From Gnetum montanum (Eukaryota > Streptophyta > Gnetopsida > Gnetales > Gnetaceae), in the NCBI GenBank assembly GCA_015680685.1, contig MNCI01035799.1:278253-342252 (forward strand): 64,000 nt of DNA, in the 5' to 3' direction. The translations under genes and the position numbers were made by a program. Below are positions 45,211-58,152 of this stretch, one piece after another (position 1 is the stretch's first letter; each line of letters starts with the position of its first letter). Below the pieces are notes generated by a model, which saw nothing but the letters and a program-made list of their open reading frames with translations, did no database searches and was not told where the DNA came from.

Positions 45211-46875
45211 TAGGGGTTAAGGATTAAACATGATTTTGGGTGTTCAAGGGGTTAAAACCTCAATGTTCATAGAGTTCCCTAACCAAGAGTGAGGGTGTAT
45301 GGTGGGGCCCACTGCCAAAAATTCAAAATTTTAAAAATTACACTTATTTCCCACCATTCCTAAGATAGAGAAGACTTTCCTCCTCTTGCACTTTAGTGCA
45401 CTTTGAGTTCTAGTGCATAGAATTGGCAACGAGGGCTTAGAAATAGGTGTTTAGGTTTTGATTTGATTTTTATGTTAAAAGATTTGTAAGTTTTAATCAT
45501 AACTTCAATCTTAGAAAATAATGCATTGCAAGAGATATCTAGCAATTATTTTTGTTACAAATTCCATTCGTCCCTAGTATGGAAACACTAGATCTCTCTC
45601 CCAGCTAGCGTAGAGGCTTCATCCCTCCTAGATCTCAAGCTTCTTCAACATTGGTGTAGCAAAGATGAAGTAATGTGAAGGAACAAGCAGGAATCCAAGG
45701 ATTCAAAAGGTAGATGAGGTTGCAAGAAGCATCTCTAGGCTTCCTAGGTCGGTCTTCATCCAAGCATCTTCCATGGACACTCCAAGGTAGGCCAACTCTA
45801 GCCGTTTTTCTTATTTTTGTAACTATTTTGATGCTTTTCTAGCTAGGGTATAGGCCATTTTTGTAAGATCTATTATAAGGGAGGGGGTAAAATGAAATTC
45901 TAATGCGATCCAACCTCATATTTTGGTTGTTTCTATGTAGATCTAAGGTTATTTTGTTATTTTGGCTTTGGTAGATCTAAGTTTATTTTGTTATTTTGTT
46001 TAAATTTTTCATTAGTTATGGGCTTGTTCGATTTGGATTTAAAACAACAAAGTTATGGCTATTTTAGTTAGGTTGTGTAGTTTATTTTGTACCATCTTTT
46101 AGAATTTCATTTAATGTTATGAATATTTTCCAAAGAAATGTAGGGGTTTTGGCTATTTTTTGGTTATGGTTGTGTAACGTTTTGCTTAGGCTTTTCAATG
46201 GAGGTGGAATCACTCTATTTTGAGTTAGATTAAGGTTTTTACAAATTTTTTGCTACGGTCACGTGATTTAGGGCTTTTTTTTGGCAACAATCAGGTTATT
46301 GCTCAATTTGCTTCATTTTCTATCAAATCCTCTAAGAATTTTTAGAGTTTTTAATCATGGCTATGTAGCTCATGATTTTAGGATTCCAACAATGATAGAA
46401 TATTTAATTCAAAGCTATGATTAATTTTTGATGAATTTTCCCATACAATTGCATGCATAGAGGTTTTTCCTGGTTGTAACAATGTACCCCTTGGGGATGG
46501 GCAGCGTGGACATGCTTAGAAACTTTGCATGTCAACAGTCCATGCTTATGGGGATTCCAAAAGATGTTAACTATGGTCTAAGATTGGTTTCATGAGAAAT
46601 AAAAATATTTTATAGTTAGCTTCTTACTATAGCTGTTTTCTAGGTTTTAAGGCTATTTTTGTTTGTTAATATGGTTTTGGAATAAGGCATGATTCTTAGT
46701 TATAATGAATAATGGCTACTTGAAATGATGTTGTTATTTAACTCTTGAAAAAATTTGAATAAACACCTTATAGTTTTTTATAGGTTCTAATTCCACCCCT
46801 AATTATGATGTTTTACAAACTTGTCAAGAAATCCTAAGTGGTTGTGATATTTTTGTTTTCCAGTGTAGGGCATGG
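45211..46875 (+). other. 5' region of gene X, copy D
   Basis: No ORF is credible. A GGTGGGGCCCACTGCCAAAAATTC stretch near 45301 resembles the GTGGGCCCAC stretch upstream of the C promoter candidate (24025-24035). A T-rich stretch ending in TTTTCCAG at about 46856-46863 looks like an intron acceptor just before the first recognisable gene X codons. Confidence 0.35.
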
Positions 46876-49420
46876 CTAAAACCCACACTCATCATGGTTG
46901 AGTTCATGAACATCTTATTTTGCATTGGCCACTTCAAGAGAAATAATCCTTTACTTGACATAACCTTAGAGAGAAGCTCTTTGCAGTTCTAACATGGGGT
47001 AAGAGAATTCCTTACCTACATCCTACAAAAATCTAATATGATGTTATGGTCACACTTGTCTATTGACATGGCTAGGGTCATAGTAAAGACATTGATGCCT
47101 CGGGCATCTAGTCTAATTGCTACATTCATCATTGAAGATCAAATGTTGGCGATGGCTCAAACTACCTTAGATGTATTTACCAAGGGCCCCTAGATCAAAA
47201 CTATTATGTATGAATAGTTAAGATGAAATCGTGATAGATACACTAAATATTCTAGCCTTGTGTGCAAGATGTTTGTGGCCAAAAAAATGGTACATAGTTG
47301 GTGGATGTGCTCCAAGAGCGCCTAGGATCAAACCTTTACAACTAGAACCTCTACACAAAGCACACCAAGCAAGAAGGAAAAAGGTAAACACATGGGTTGT
47401 AATGGCTAATGTTTTATGGTTGCTAAGGTTTTAAGTGTTCCATTATTTTAACTAGTTGTTAGATGTGCCTATGCTCATGCTAAACATTCGTTGTTGTCTT
47501 GCAAGACCTTCTACCTTTGCAGATATCACCTTATCAGTTTCAAGATGTCATGAGAATACCCTCATCTTAAAATATGATGACGTGATACTAGAACAATAGT
47601 GGTTGAGGGGAAAAACATCTAGACACATCCAAGTAAACATTGAGTGTGAAGGTTTTCTTGATGTGTTCATGACACTTATTCCTTACATTCCCATTGTAGA
47701 GATGTTGAATGTAATTGACTCCTTTAATGAAGAAGCTGATCAATTTAGGACTATAGTTAGACGCTTGACGATTACCATACCCATCAATGAGGGAAATGTT
47801 TGTAATTAAATTGGTGTTCCTACTGATAGTGAAAAGGTTGCCACTAGAATAGTAAAGGAAGAAAACCATGATGAGGAAGTTTTAGAGTGGTTTGGTGCTA
47901 GTAAGGGCCACTTCGGTCTTTCTGTGGATGGCTTCATGAATCTTGAAGCAAAGATATCCTATCCTTTGTTTAGATCTTGTAAGTTTCCTAAAGTACTATC
48001 ACAAAAGAAGGTAATCAACATTACATAGGGGTGGACCTTTAAGAAGGTTCTAATGGAGGATACTAGATTCAATTGGGTGGCTTCCTTGGCTACTAGGCTT
48101 CAAGAGGAGATTCTCAAACTCTACGATGATACCTCTACCATAATCCACATACATTTTAAATTCTTTGTAAGTTATTTGAAGAGGTTCATGATGTTCTTGG
48201 TGGTGTGAAGGAATGGACAATAGATGGCCCAAGACCTAAACCAACTTTCTACCTTGGATAAAGCATATTTATCCAAACATGCAAGACTAGAACTCACCCG
48301 ATGAGATGGATGATTCACTATCTGTCACCACCAAGGATCTTGATGATAGGCAGTGTGAATCCGCTGAAGGCATAGGAAAGGAGCCCTTGATGATTCCTAC
48401 AAGCATCTTGATGGCCTAATGGTTACATAGGAAGGTTGAAGGGGTAGCTAGGGCCAAGCCTAAGAGGCCCTCAAAGGAAGCATTTCTAGCATTAGAGTAA
48501 CCCAACTAGTAGAAGCTTAAGTTTAAGCTTAAAATGTGACATCAGAATGTCACAGGTAATATTTATCTATGTTTTAAGACTTATGGCTATGTTATGGTTT
48601 CATGTACTAATCAATTTTTATGTGCTATGGTTGTAGATAAGTGTTGTGATATGGCAACCCAAGTTGCCATAGAGGAGGATGTGTAGAGACATGTAATTGC
48701 TGCAACAAAGGAAGAATAAAGACATGCAGCAGAGGCACTCTTACAGTGATATAAGATTGAAGGGTTAGCCCATGTAGGCCTAGATGATCTAGATGCCTTG
48801 TTTGATGATACTAGGTACATCCCCCATCATCATCCCAAAGGAGGAGCCAGGTATGCACATGTCTTAATGCTTCTTATTATATAATATGATTTTAGGTTTG
48901 GTTTTTGTTCTAACCATTCAATGATTGTTATGCTTGTAGTAGTTCTTGAGCCACCAACGATGGCCCCTACTCCTAGGTTTTATGTGAAAGCATGGGTGGA
49001 GGTTCTAGACAAGATGGAGTTCATGTGTAGAATGGCCATGGACATCATCAATTGGTTGCAACAAGTTGAGCTCAAAATATATAAGAACTTTTTTTTCCTA
49101 TGCCTTAGTTATTTTTCTATGTTATAGGTTGTGTTTATGTTATGACTATCCTAGGTTGTAAACTATGTTTATGGTTGTATTTTATGGTTATGTATTATGT
49201 ATAGTTCCATCTGTGGAGTCAGACCCTAGCTGAGACATGGAGTTTGAATCCTTGCCAAAGCTTCCCTTCAATGTACAGAGTGTATCCTTGAAGTTGTATG
49301 AAACTACTACTGATCTAGTAATTTTGTGTATAAAAACATCATGGGAGATGGAGACGTCTACAAACCCCTATGAAAGTAGGTTATGGCCTTGAGGGAGGAG
49401 ACTTGAGGGTTGGTTGCAAC

Positions 49421-51406
49421 TGAAAACACCATAAAATTTTGGCCTAACACTTTCAGGCAAGATTCAAGCTAAGTCATGCAGCTACCCAAGCATGAGTACA
49501 ACATGACCAAACTTGGAGGCCTCCAAAATAGCCTCCAATGGTTCACGATTCAACAGGCAAGGTCCCCCCAGGGCCCATAGGTGACCAACTTCTGGCATTT
49601 AGACTCAAAATTTTCAAGCTCAAAATGCTTGGTTCGGGCTAGCTACACTTTGGTCACGCTGGCTTACGTTGCACAATGTAAGGATCAGCGTCACCAACTT
49701 TTGGATCCCCGAAACTGAGTTAAAATAGGCCAAAATCTAGCATAGGGACCCCCATGACCTTCACCAAGGCCCCTAGCAGCTCCTAGCCTTTAGAAAATCA
49801 AAATTTGGACCTTAAATGAGGTATTTTTAGTTGGTGACGCTGGGGTTACTTTTTTAGATGCTACACAGCATAAGCACAGCATAACCAAGAAAAAACAGGG
49901 TAGAACAAGCAATTTTAGGTAGCATCTTTGACACTAGAGCAACCCATAGGGACCGACAACACTCATACTTGTTCATAGGCTTCAAAAACACCAAATTTGA
50001 GCCCCAAATGTGCCATTTGAACTTGGTGACGCTGAGGTTACTTTTTCAAACGTTGCATAGCATAATGCCCAATGTAGCAAACCAAAAAGGCCCAAAATGG
50101 TAGCCAAACGGAGTCAAACTTTGCACCTAGGCCACCCTGGAGAGTAGGTAGTAGTTAGGAAACATCAAAAATGCATCAACGTATAAAAATGAGCTCAAAA
50201 TAGGGCAAAAACACTTGGTGATGCTGGGGTTACTTTTTTAGACGCTGCACAATGTAATGCCCAGTGTAATCAACCAAAACAAGGAAAAAACGACACCCAA
50301 ATCAGTCCAAATTTGGCACATAGAACCCTCATGACCCAGGCATGCAGATCCACTCTAAAAAAGGTCTCATAGGTCAAAAATGGGTTCAAAATGCACTATT
50401 TTCAAGTCAAACACTCTTAGTCATGCTGGCATGCTTCTAGCAACGTAAACCCAGCATAAACACTTTCATACGCTGGACGCTGGACAGTGAACGCCAGACA
50501 CTGACACTAGAATAGGCTACACACACATGAGAGCCAGATCCATGCATGCTGGAGGCTTTCGTAGCACAAAAATAGCACAGAACTGCAGATCCAGAAGCCA
50601 AACACCGAGATCCATGCTTGTACATTAACATTTGTTGCATTTTTGACATTTTTTTAGTGTTTCATGTTCTTACGCTGGGCATTACGCATGCCAGTGTAAG
50701 AGATCTTGCACACTGCATTGTACATTGTAACAATTTCTATGCATCTGGTTAACGCACACACCTGTCACCTGATCCAAATTTTTCTCACCTCGCAACCACT
50801 GATCTTCTCCTAGATCCAAATCTCACACCCAAGATCCTATAAATCCCCTATTTTTCCACTAGATCAAGGTTTGAAAAATTTGAATTTGACACACTTAGGA
50901 GATCTAGGCATCAATATCATATGCTGGGCTTCATACAGACTAGACGCTGTACACCTACAATCCAAAACCTGCATCTTCCCAGCACCTGCTCTCATCCATC
51001 GGGGCTAAACGTCCACCTTGCGACCACTTCGCAACTGCGTTATGACCGGTGCATATTTTAATTGTTTATCAATACAAACAGTTTGCATTATTACCCAAAT
51101 TCTTACAGTTTACATTATTGTTCCTGCTCACTTTTTTTTTGTTTTCATTATTTATCATTTAAATAGTTTACATTTGTTTTCATTCGTTTACGTTCAATTT
51201 TTCATTTGTTTACGTATAACCCAATGCATCACAATTACGTACGTTTGGGGAAGTCCTCGTTTGATCCACGTGCAGACCATTCAAGGAACTCTACCTTCAT
51301 TTATTTCCAGCTTACCCTCAGGTGAAGGTAGGGTCTTACTGTTTCATCCATAGATATCTCGGTGTCCATTCATTCCAGCCTCTCACAGATGATTTTGGAT
51401 GGTACA
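49421..51406 (+). repeat. 5' LTR of B3
   Basis: It starts TGAAAACACCA and ends GGTACA, and pairs with 56157-58152 over its whole length. Its first part holds about four ~192-bp units: the GGTGACGCTG block sits at 49831, 50023 and 50215 with an earlier related block near 49640. A possible promoter region lies near 50760-50860, with CCTATAAATCCCC at about 50837. Confidence 0.95.
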
Positions 51407-51412
51407 GAAAAA

Positions 51413-51432
51413 TGGTGCTAGAAGGAGGGCCC
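51413..51432 (+). promoter_or_regulatory. Primer binding site of B3
   Basis: TGGTGCTAGAAGGAGGGCCC starts six bases after the LTR end. It matches C (14232) at most positions and the reversed site of D (63557-63575). The tRNA is not identified. Confidence 0.75.
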
Positions 51433-52389
51433 TTTCTCTACTAGATCTACCTCTTAGCATCCTAGATCCAGCATTCATACATTGCTGTTAGTGCCAGCAT
51501 TCCTACTCTGCCTTGTTCCCAACGTTCACGCACTGTTTCCTGCTGATAAATCCTGTTTTCTAGTCCAAACACTGTTTCAGAGTTTTCGAGACACGTTCCT
51601 GCTTGAATCACAACATCCTGTACCTTCCCCTTTTAGATCCAGACACTACCCTCAATGTTCGGCACTCTCTGCCAGTTTTAGACATTATTTATAGTGTTCC
51701 TCATCCTTATCTCTCTTTTCTGATGCTATTCACAGCATCCAAATCTAAGTTTTCTTCTCAGATGCTACATCCAGCACTTAGATTTCTCACCTAGGCATCC
51801 CATCCAATGTCCAGACACTATGCCTTAGGTTCAGATGCTGTACCTAGTTTCCACACACTACAGTTGCTCACGCTACAGTTGGTCTTGCTGCAGTTGGTCA
51901 CACTATAGTTGGTCACATTGCAGTTGGTCACGCTGCTATAGTGCTTACCCTGCTACAGTGCTTACGCTGTATGACATCTCCTTTGGCGTTCACACCCTAT
52001 TTTCTTAACATTAGCATCATATGCTACTCCTCACCCTACCTTATACGCTGTGCACATTAATTATATGCTGTGACTCTTTAAACTCCTTGTACGCTGCTTC
52101 TGGTGTTCATATGCTACAATACATTTTTTTTGTACACTGTTCAACACTTAGCCATATTTCCTCTCTTCAACACTTAGCCATATTTTCTCTCTCTGATACC
52201 TAGCCATATTTTCTCTCTCTGACACTTAGCCATTTATTTTATTTTGCTTACGCTGTTACATCTAGACACTTTGACAATGGACCTTGTGAACATCAACACC
52301 ATTGTCATGGTCGTTACCAACTTTGGTACTACAATCTCGAGTCCTGTCACCCTTAGTGAGATGAAATTTTAGGGGCCACCTCATCGATC
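51433..52389 (+). other. Leader of B3 with decayed repeats
   Basis: No gene is credible, although short open stretches exist. From about 51830 to 51975 short near-repeats (CAGTTGGTCACGCT and similar) occur, and TTAGCCATATTTTCTCTCTCTGA words repeat at 52148-52230. This is the untranslated region before gag. Confidence 0.5.
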
Positions 52390-53475
52390 ACTGAGATTGC
52401 AAGGTAAAGATCCCATGTTCACCATCTTAATGCCTAAACAATATAACTTTATTTGTGTTAAAATCCAGGCTAACCTAGCTGTTGACCAAGTCGAGCTAGA
52501 AGCAAAGAGACATTTTGAGCTAATTTACAAAGGAGGTCATGACTTCATTCCCACTGCCTACAATGTCATCCCCCTCACTGAATCCCACCATGAACTCCTA
52601 TCCCAACTCCTCATGGCCAAGAACCAAACCTCACGACGACCCACTAAGGAGCCCCAAAACCAAGACGAGGAAGATGACTCTGTGACACAATCTGAACATG
52701 AGGATTCATATTATACCCTCACTTCCCACACCTATGTGAATCCATCATTCCACCCTCGCATGGGAGAGACGTCCACTCACCAAGTGTGAACAAGCACACA
52801 AGCATTGGTATCCCAACAGAGATTATCCACATCCATCTCCACCTAGTACATACAACACATGCAAACACATGGAGCTCCTTTCATCACTTCAGCTCCACAC
52901 ATCCAGGGTGTCACTTCACAGTTTGTGGCTAGGCAAGGAACCATACCCCTTGTTCAATAATCCACTCACTTCAACATGCCACACCCCGCAACCATAGCTC
53001 TGAATGTTGCACCATAGCAACAAATGAAAACCCAATCTCCCTAGCCAAGTAATATGCCTACCACCGAAGAGTGGGCAGAAGCTAAAAAAAATGATGCAAG
53101 CATTAGCTGAAGAGGTAAAGCACCTCAAAATGGCAAACACTGAACAAGTTAAAGTACTAGACTTCTACCAAGATGATCCAATTAGCTCTTTAGTGCCATT
53201 GTTAGCTTTACCCAAGGGAATCACACTACCCTAGTTAACCAAGTACAACGGGAAGGGAGATACGAACGCTCACTTAGTCACATTTCGATTAGAAACTCTA
53301 TTGCTTCAAGATTGACCCCATGAAATATTGCGCATATTTTCTATGTCCTTAATGGGCATAGCCTTATACTGGTACCGAGCCCTGCCATATAACTCCATAT
53401 CCTCTCTTGAGGATCTGTTACACCAGTTCGTTACCAGGTTTAAGTACAACATGAAGCCTGAAGCAACACTAGACA
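52390..53475 (+). pseudogene. gag of B3, internally truncated
   Basis: The open N-terminal piece (52397-52789) has KIQANLAVDQVELEAKRHFELIY and the GGHDFIPTAYNVIPLTE block and ends at a TGA. The capsid part (about 53110-53475) continues with stops: VKVLDFYQDDPIS, KYNGKGDTNAHLVTF, LEDLLHQFVTRFKYN. It stops at KPEATLD where B1 gag continues for hundreds of residues; the zinc-knuckle-like and linker regions are absent. At the break the 12-base word AACATGAAGCCT occurs twice, at about 53448 and 53479, consistent with a deletion through short homology. This protein lacks the usual C-terminal nucleic-acid-binding part. Confidence 0.8.
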
Positions 53476-54151
53476 CAAACATGAAGCCTTAGCACAAACA
53501 TTAGCATCCATTCCTATTACAGAGGACATCCTTGCTAACATGGAATCCATTCGTGCAATGATTTCACAACACACACCACAAGGATTGGGTTCGAACACCT
53601 TAGCCTTCTGCGATGATGCAGTTAAACGTAATCCCGAATGAGGGGAAGTCCCAATAGCTCCATTGTCGATCAGTGTACATGTTGGAAAATGTACCATTCA
53701 CAGAGTGCACATTGATGATGGTGCAACAACAAATGTAGCTTTATACTCCATCATTGACAAACTAGGCATGGCAGACGAGATCATGCCAACAAAAACCACA
53801 TGTTTAAAATCCTTCAACGGTTCACATGTCATAGTTAAGGGCACAAGAAACTTAGCCTTTGTGGTAGGAGAACAATTCCCCACCAGTGTGGAGTTTGCTG
53901 TTATAGAAAAGATGCCAAGTTTCAACATGATTCTTGGCAGACCTTGGCTAGCCCAACAACGGGTCGTTTCCTCACCCATACATCAAGAAATCTACCTTCC
54001 ATACAAAGATGGACAAGTCATCATACATGGCGATAACACTCCCTTTCAAGCCATTCACAACATAGACATGTCAAAAGTCTTGAAAGAAGAGTCTCTTGAT
54101 GGAACACCCACGACAACAAATGCAACACCTAGAGCTAAAATGCCCAAATGA
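53476..54151 (+). CDS. Retroviral-type aspartic protease of B3
   Basis: The open piece 53663-54151 (162 codons) is the best-preserved protease in the window. HRVHIDDGATTNVALYSIID carries the catalytic-site region as D-D-G; the expected S or T between Asp and Gly is Asp. FNMILGRPWLAQQRVVSSPI is the conserved block, followed by HQEIYLPYKDGQVIIHGDN. It ends at a TGA at 54149-54151 with a T/P-rich tail, as in B1. Upstream (53476-53662) is a short linker with stops. In autonomous relatives it matures gag and pol. Whether this one works is doubtful given the missing S/T, but that change is shared with D, so it may be family-specific. Confidence 0.75.
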
Positions 54152-54354
54152 GTGGTAAAAACTGAAAGCCTCCCAGAGCAACCAAAACCTAGCACACCAC
54201 CTAGACCATGTCCAGCTAGGAAACAACCACACGATCAAAGCTCCCCTATAGCCAAAAACACGTCTGATCCTCACCCACTCTTCACCTTTTTTTGTTGTGC
54301 ATATGTCACCTTCATTTGCATTGTACTAGCTTACATGTTTAGATCCAGCCTGAA

Positions 54355-54960
54355 AAGGCCTTAAACTAGCCTATGGCCTGAAAAGGCCTTAAACTAACAC
54401 ACGGCCCAGTACGGCTTTAAACTGCCACGCACAACCCAAAAAGGCCCTAAACTACCACTTTTCACATTGTTTTCTATTTTTCTTGTGCATTTAGGTTTTG
54501 TTTTCAGTAGTTACTACTTGACATTGTGTTCTCTAGTTTCTTCTTTTGCAAGATCACCTAGATGTACGTGCATGTGTCCACACATCGTCCTGACATCATG
54601 ATGGTAAACTGATACCACAGATTCGTCCTAGCATCATGATGATAAATTGATACCATAGATTTGTCCTGGCATCACGATGATAAACTGATACCATAGATTT
54701 GTCCTGGAATCATGATGATAAACTAAGACCACAGAGTAGTCCTAGCATCATGACCTAAAACTGATACCACAGATCGTTCGGAGTGACAATAAACTACCAC
54801 ACTCTCATCTGACAGAATCTGCTAAGACTATAAAATAGCATGGCATCATTCGCTACGATGATAAACTGGCAACATCCAATGGGTTATGACGTAAAACTAA
54901 TCCATGATAGTCTGCTAAGATTATAAATTGACAACATCATCACTGGCCTATGAATCTACT
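54355..54960 (+). repeat. Two adjacent short-period arrays after protease of B3
   Basis: The first, 54355-54450, repeats GGCC(T)TTAAACTA about every 28-36 bases, like the post-protease array of C. The second, 54590-54780, repeats a 38-base unit containing GATAAACTGATACCA(C/T)AGA at 54605, 54643, 54681, 54719 and 54757, then looser copies to 54930 like the post-pol array of C. In C about 9.5 kb with gene X and pol separate these two array types. Confidence 0.8.
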
Positions 54961-56156
54961 GCTACATTCAACCGCATGTGCTCATAAAAACCTGCTGCAC
55001 GAAACTAGTGTTGTTCAACATTTTGCTTGTCTAAAGCTCCACACGGTGGCTCCATTCCACCAACTGCATTTAGGTCTAAAGTGTTTAAGCTAACATCACT
55101 TGTGGTTTTCTTGTCTTCTTGGAGTTGTGTTTGTAGGATGACACTTTGAGGTGTTCGCACACAGATGCACTTCATCACAGTGGCAAGGTACCACATTATT
55201 CCCGACCATGCAACCAGGTTAATCAATCCGCTCATAAGTACATTCCCAGTTCCTGGTGCATCCCTTATTCTCCAACATGTTCTCCCTGTCCTACTCAGTT
55301 ACACCTCTTGGATACATCCCATTCACCCCAAAACTTGAACCACACTGTTGCATATTGTGACTCTCGATGCAGTTGCAACCCACTAGATACAACTACAAGC
55401 ACATGATACAACTACAAGCACACGAGCATGAGTGCAACACTGAAAAAATGCTCTTTCCAAAAAAAAAAAGAAAAGAAAGAAAAAACAAAAAAATAAAAAA
55501 AAAATGAAAAAAAAGAGAAGAAAAAGAAAAACAAAAAAAAATATATATAAAACAAAAATAAAAAAAATCAAAGAGAAAAATCCATCATAAGACCCTTGGC
55601 ACTTCCCATACAAGCCCCAGGTAGGAAGGTATATATTTTGGAAGAAAACACTCGTGTCTCAAACAATCATGTTGCATCCCAATGCGTGGCTTTGGCTGCT
55701 GGACAATGGATTTCCTTTGACACTCATCAAGGGTCCTGTTTCTCCAAAGAACGCACCACCTCACTGCATGGCTTTGGTTGTGACAAAGAGTTCTCTTAAA
55801 TAGGATACAAGAGTCTCATTCCTCCAAAGGACGCACATCCCATGCCTTGGTCCCAAGTCTGCTAGATACTGGCTATTGACAAGGACCAACATGATGTGTT
55901 CACAAAAGAGCATTCCTCTTTCCACAGTTAAAAAAAAACCATCCCTTCATCAATCCTTGATCTCACAGTTACAAACCTTCTCCCTATACATCTCAAAACC
56001 TCATTTCCCGATCCCATGTACTTCTGATCACGGTGCGATGACATCTGGCCAAGTGCCAAAGAACAATGCTTGATATCTAGTTGCTCGTGGTGTTTTGTAC
56101 TTCTTTATCGGTGCCTCTAGAGTAAATTCATCTAGGCTTCAACAAAGAGGGGCTAA
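54961..56156 (+). other. 3' untranslated region and polypurine tract of B3
   Basis: The conserved GGTTTTCTTGTCTTCTTGG block (about 55105-55123) matches B1, B2 and D. It is followed by an A-rich tract (55449-55570) and the polypurine tract CAACAAAGAGGGGCTAA ending at 56156. The ORFs here arise from composition. Confidence 0.65.
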
Positions 56157-58152
56157 TGAAAACACCACAAAATTTTGGCCTAACACTTTCAGACAAGATT
56201 CAAGCTAACTCATGCAGCTACCCAAGCATGAGTACAACATGAACAAACTTGGAGGCCTTCGAAATAGCCCTTGATGGTTCATAATTCAATAGGAAAGGTT
56301 TCCCCAGGGCCCACAGGTGACTGCACCAACTTTCAGCATCTAGAATCAAAATTTTTAGGCTTAAAATGCTTGGTTCGGGCTAGCTACACTTTGGTCACGC
56401 TGGCTTACGCTGCACAACGTAAGGATCAGCATCACCAACTTTTGGAGCCCTAAAACTGAGTCAAAATAGGCTAAAATCAAGCACAAGGACCCCCCATGAA
56501 CTTCATAAAGGCCCCCAGCAACACCCAGCATCCATAAAATCAAAATTTTGGCCTTAAATGAAGTATTTTCAATTGGTGACGTTGGGGTTACTTTTTCAGA
56601 TGTTGCACAGCGTAAGCATAGCGTAACCAAGAAAAAAAAGGGTAGAATAAGAAGTTTTAGGAAGCATCTTCAAAACCAGAGCAACCCATAAGGATTGAAA
56701 GCACTTGTGCTTGTTCACAGGCTTCAAAAACTTCAAATTTGAGCCTCAAATATGCCATTTTGACTTAGTGACGCTGGGGTTACTTTTTCAAACGTTGCAC
56801 AACATAATGCCCAACGTAACAAACCCAAACAGGCCCAAAATGGTAGCCAAACGGAGTCAAAATTTGCACTTAGGCCACCCTAGAGAGCAAGAAGCAATCA
56901 AGCAACATCAAACAGGCATCATCGTACAAAAATGAGCTTAAAACAGGGCAGAAACACTTGGTGACGCTAGGGTTACTTTTTTAGATGTTGCATAGCGTAA
57001 TGCCTAGCGTAATCAACCAAAAAAAGGCCAAAAAGACACCAAAATCAACCCAAATTTGGCACACAGAACCCTCATGACCCATGGCATGTAGATCCATTCT
57101 GAAAATGGGTCTCACAGGTCAAAAATGGGTTCAAAATGCACTATTTTTAGGTTGAATGCTGTTAGTCACATTGGCATGCTTCAAATAGCGTAAACCCAAC
57201 ATAAACACTTTCATACGCTAGATGCTGGACGTTGGACACCATACGCTGACACCAAAATAGGATGCGCACACATCAGAGCTAGATCCATGCACACTGGAGG
57301 CTTTAGTTACATAAAAATAGCACAGAATTGCAGATTTGGAAGCCAGGCACCTAGATCGACGCTTGTACATTAACATTTGTTGCATTTTTGACATTTTTTC
57401 AGTGTTTCAAGTTCTTACGCTAGGCATTATGCATGCCAATGTAAGAGATCTTGGATGTTGCACTATATATTGTAACAATTTTTGTGCATCCGGTCAATGC
57501 ACACACCTGTCACCCGATTTGAATTTTTCTCACCTCGCAACCATTGATCTTTTCCCAGATCCTAATCTCACGCCCAAGATCCTATAAATCCCTTATTTTT
57601 CCACTAGATAAAGGTTTGAAAAATTTGAATCTGACACACTTAGGAGATCTAGGCATCAATCTCATACACTGGGCTTCATACAGACTAGATGTTGTACACC
57701 TACAATCCAAAACCTGCATCTTCCCAGCACCTGCTCTCATCCATCAGGGCTAAACATCCACCTTGCAACCACTCCGCAACTGCGTTCTGACCGATGCACA
57801 TTCTAATTGTTTATTAATACAAATAGTTTGCATTATTGCCTAAATTCTTACAGTTTACATTATTATTCCTGTTCACATTTTTTTCTATTTTCATTATTTA
57901 TCATTTAAATAGTTTACATTCATTTTCATTCGTTTACATTCAATTTTGCATTTGTTTACGTATAACCCAACACATTGAAATTGCATACGTTCGAAGAAGT
58001 CCTCGTTTGATCCACGTGCGGACCATTCAAGGCACTCTGCCTCCGTTGATTTCTAGCTTTCCCTTAGGTGAAGGTAGGGTCTTACTGTTTCATCTGTAGA
58101 TCTCTCAGTGTCTGTTCATTCTAGCCTCTCACCAATGATTTCAGACGGTACA
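56157..58152 (+). repeat. 3' LTR of B3
   Basis: It is paired with the 5' LTR; differences are scattered and many are C/T or G/A changes. It has the same ~192-bp units, with the GGTGACG(C/T)T block near 56575, 56767 and 56959, and a TATA-like CCTATAAATCCC near 57581. It ends CGGTACA before the acaac target copy. Confidence 0.95.

Larger units (their letters stand above)
49421..58152 (+). mobile_element. B3: complete pol-less Tat-type LTR retrotransposon (8.7 kb)
   Basis: 5' LTR 49421-51406, primer site 51413-51432, gag 52390-53475, protease to 54151, arrays 54355-54960, 3' untranslated region with conserved block (55100-55140) and A tract (55449-55570), polypurine tract (56140-56156), 3' LTR 56157-58152. 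Flanks are gcaac (49416-49420) and acaac (58153-58157), a 5-bp target duplication with one change. No RT, RNase H or integrase is present, so movement would need enzymes from another element; C- and D-type giants share its primer site and polypurine tract. It interrupts gene X of D, so it is younger than D. Confidence 0.92.

Noticed and set aside
55383-55613. Phenylalanine/leucine-rich membrane protein-like ORF, and similar ones at 4819-5123 and 11956-12168
   Set aside because: They translate A- or T-rich tracts near the 3' ends of elements; no conservation beyond composition.
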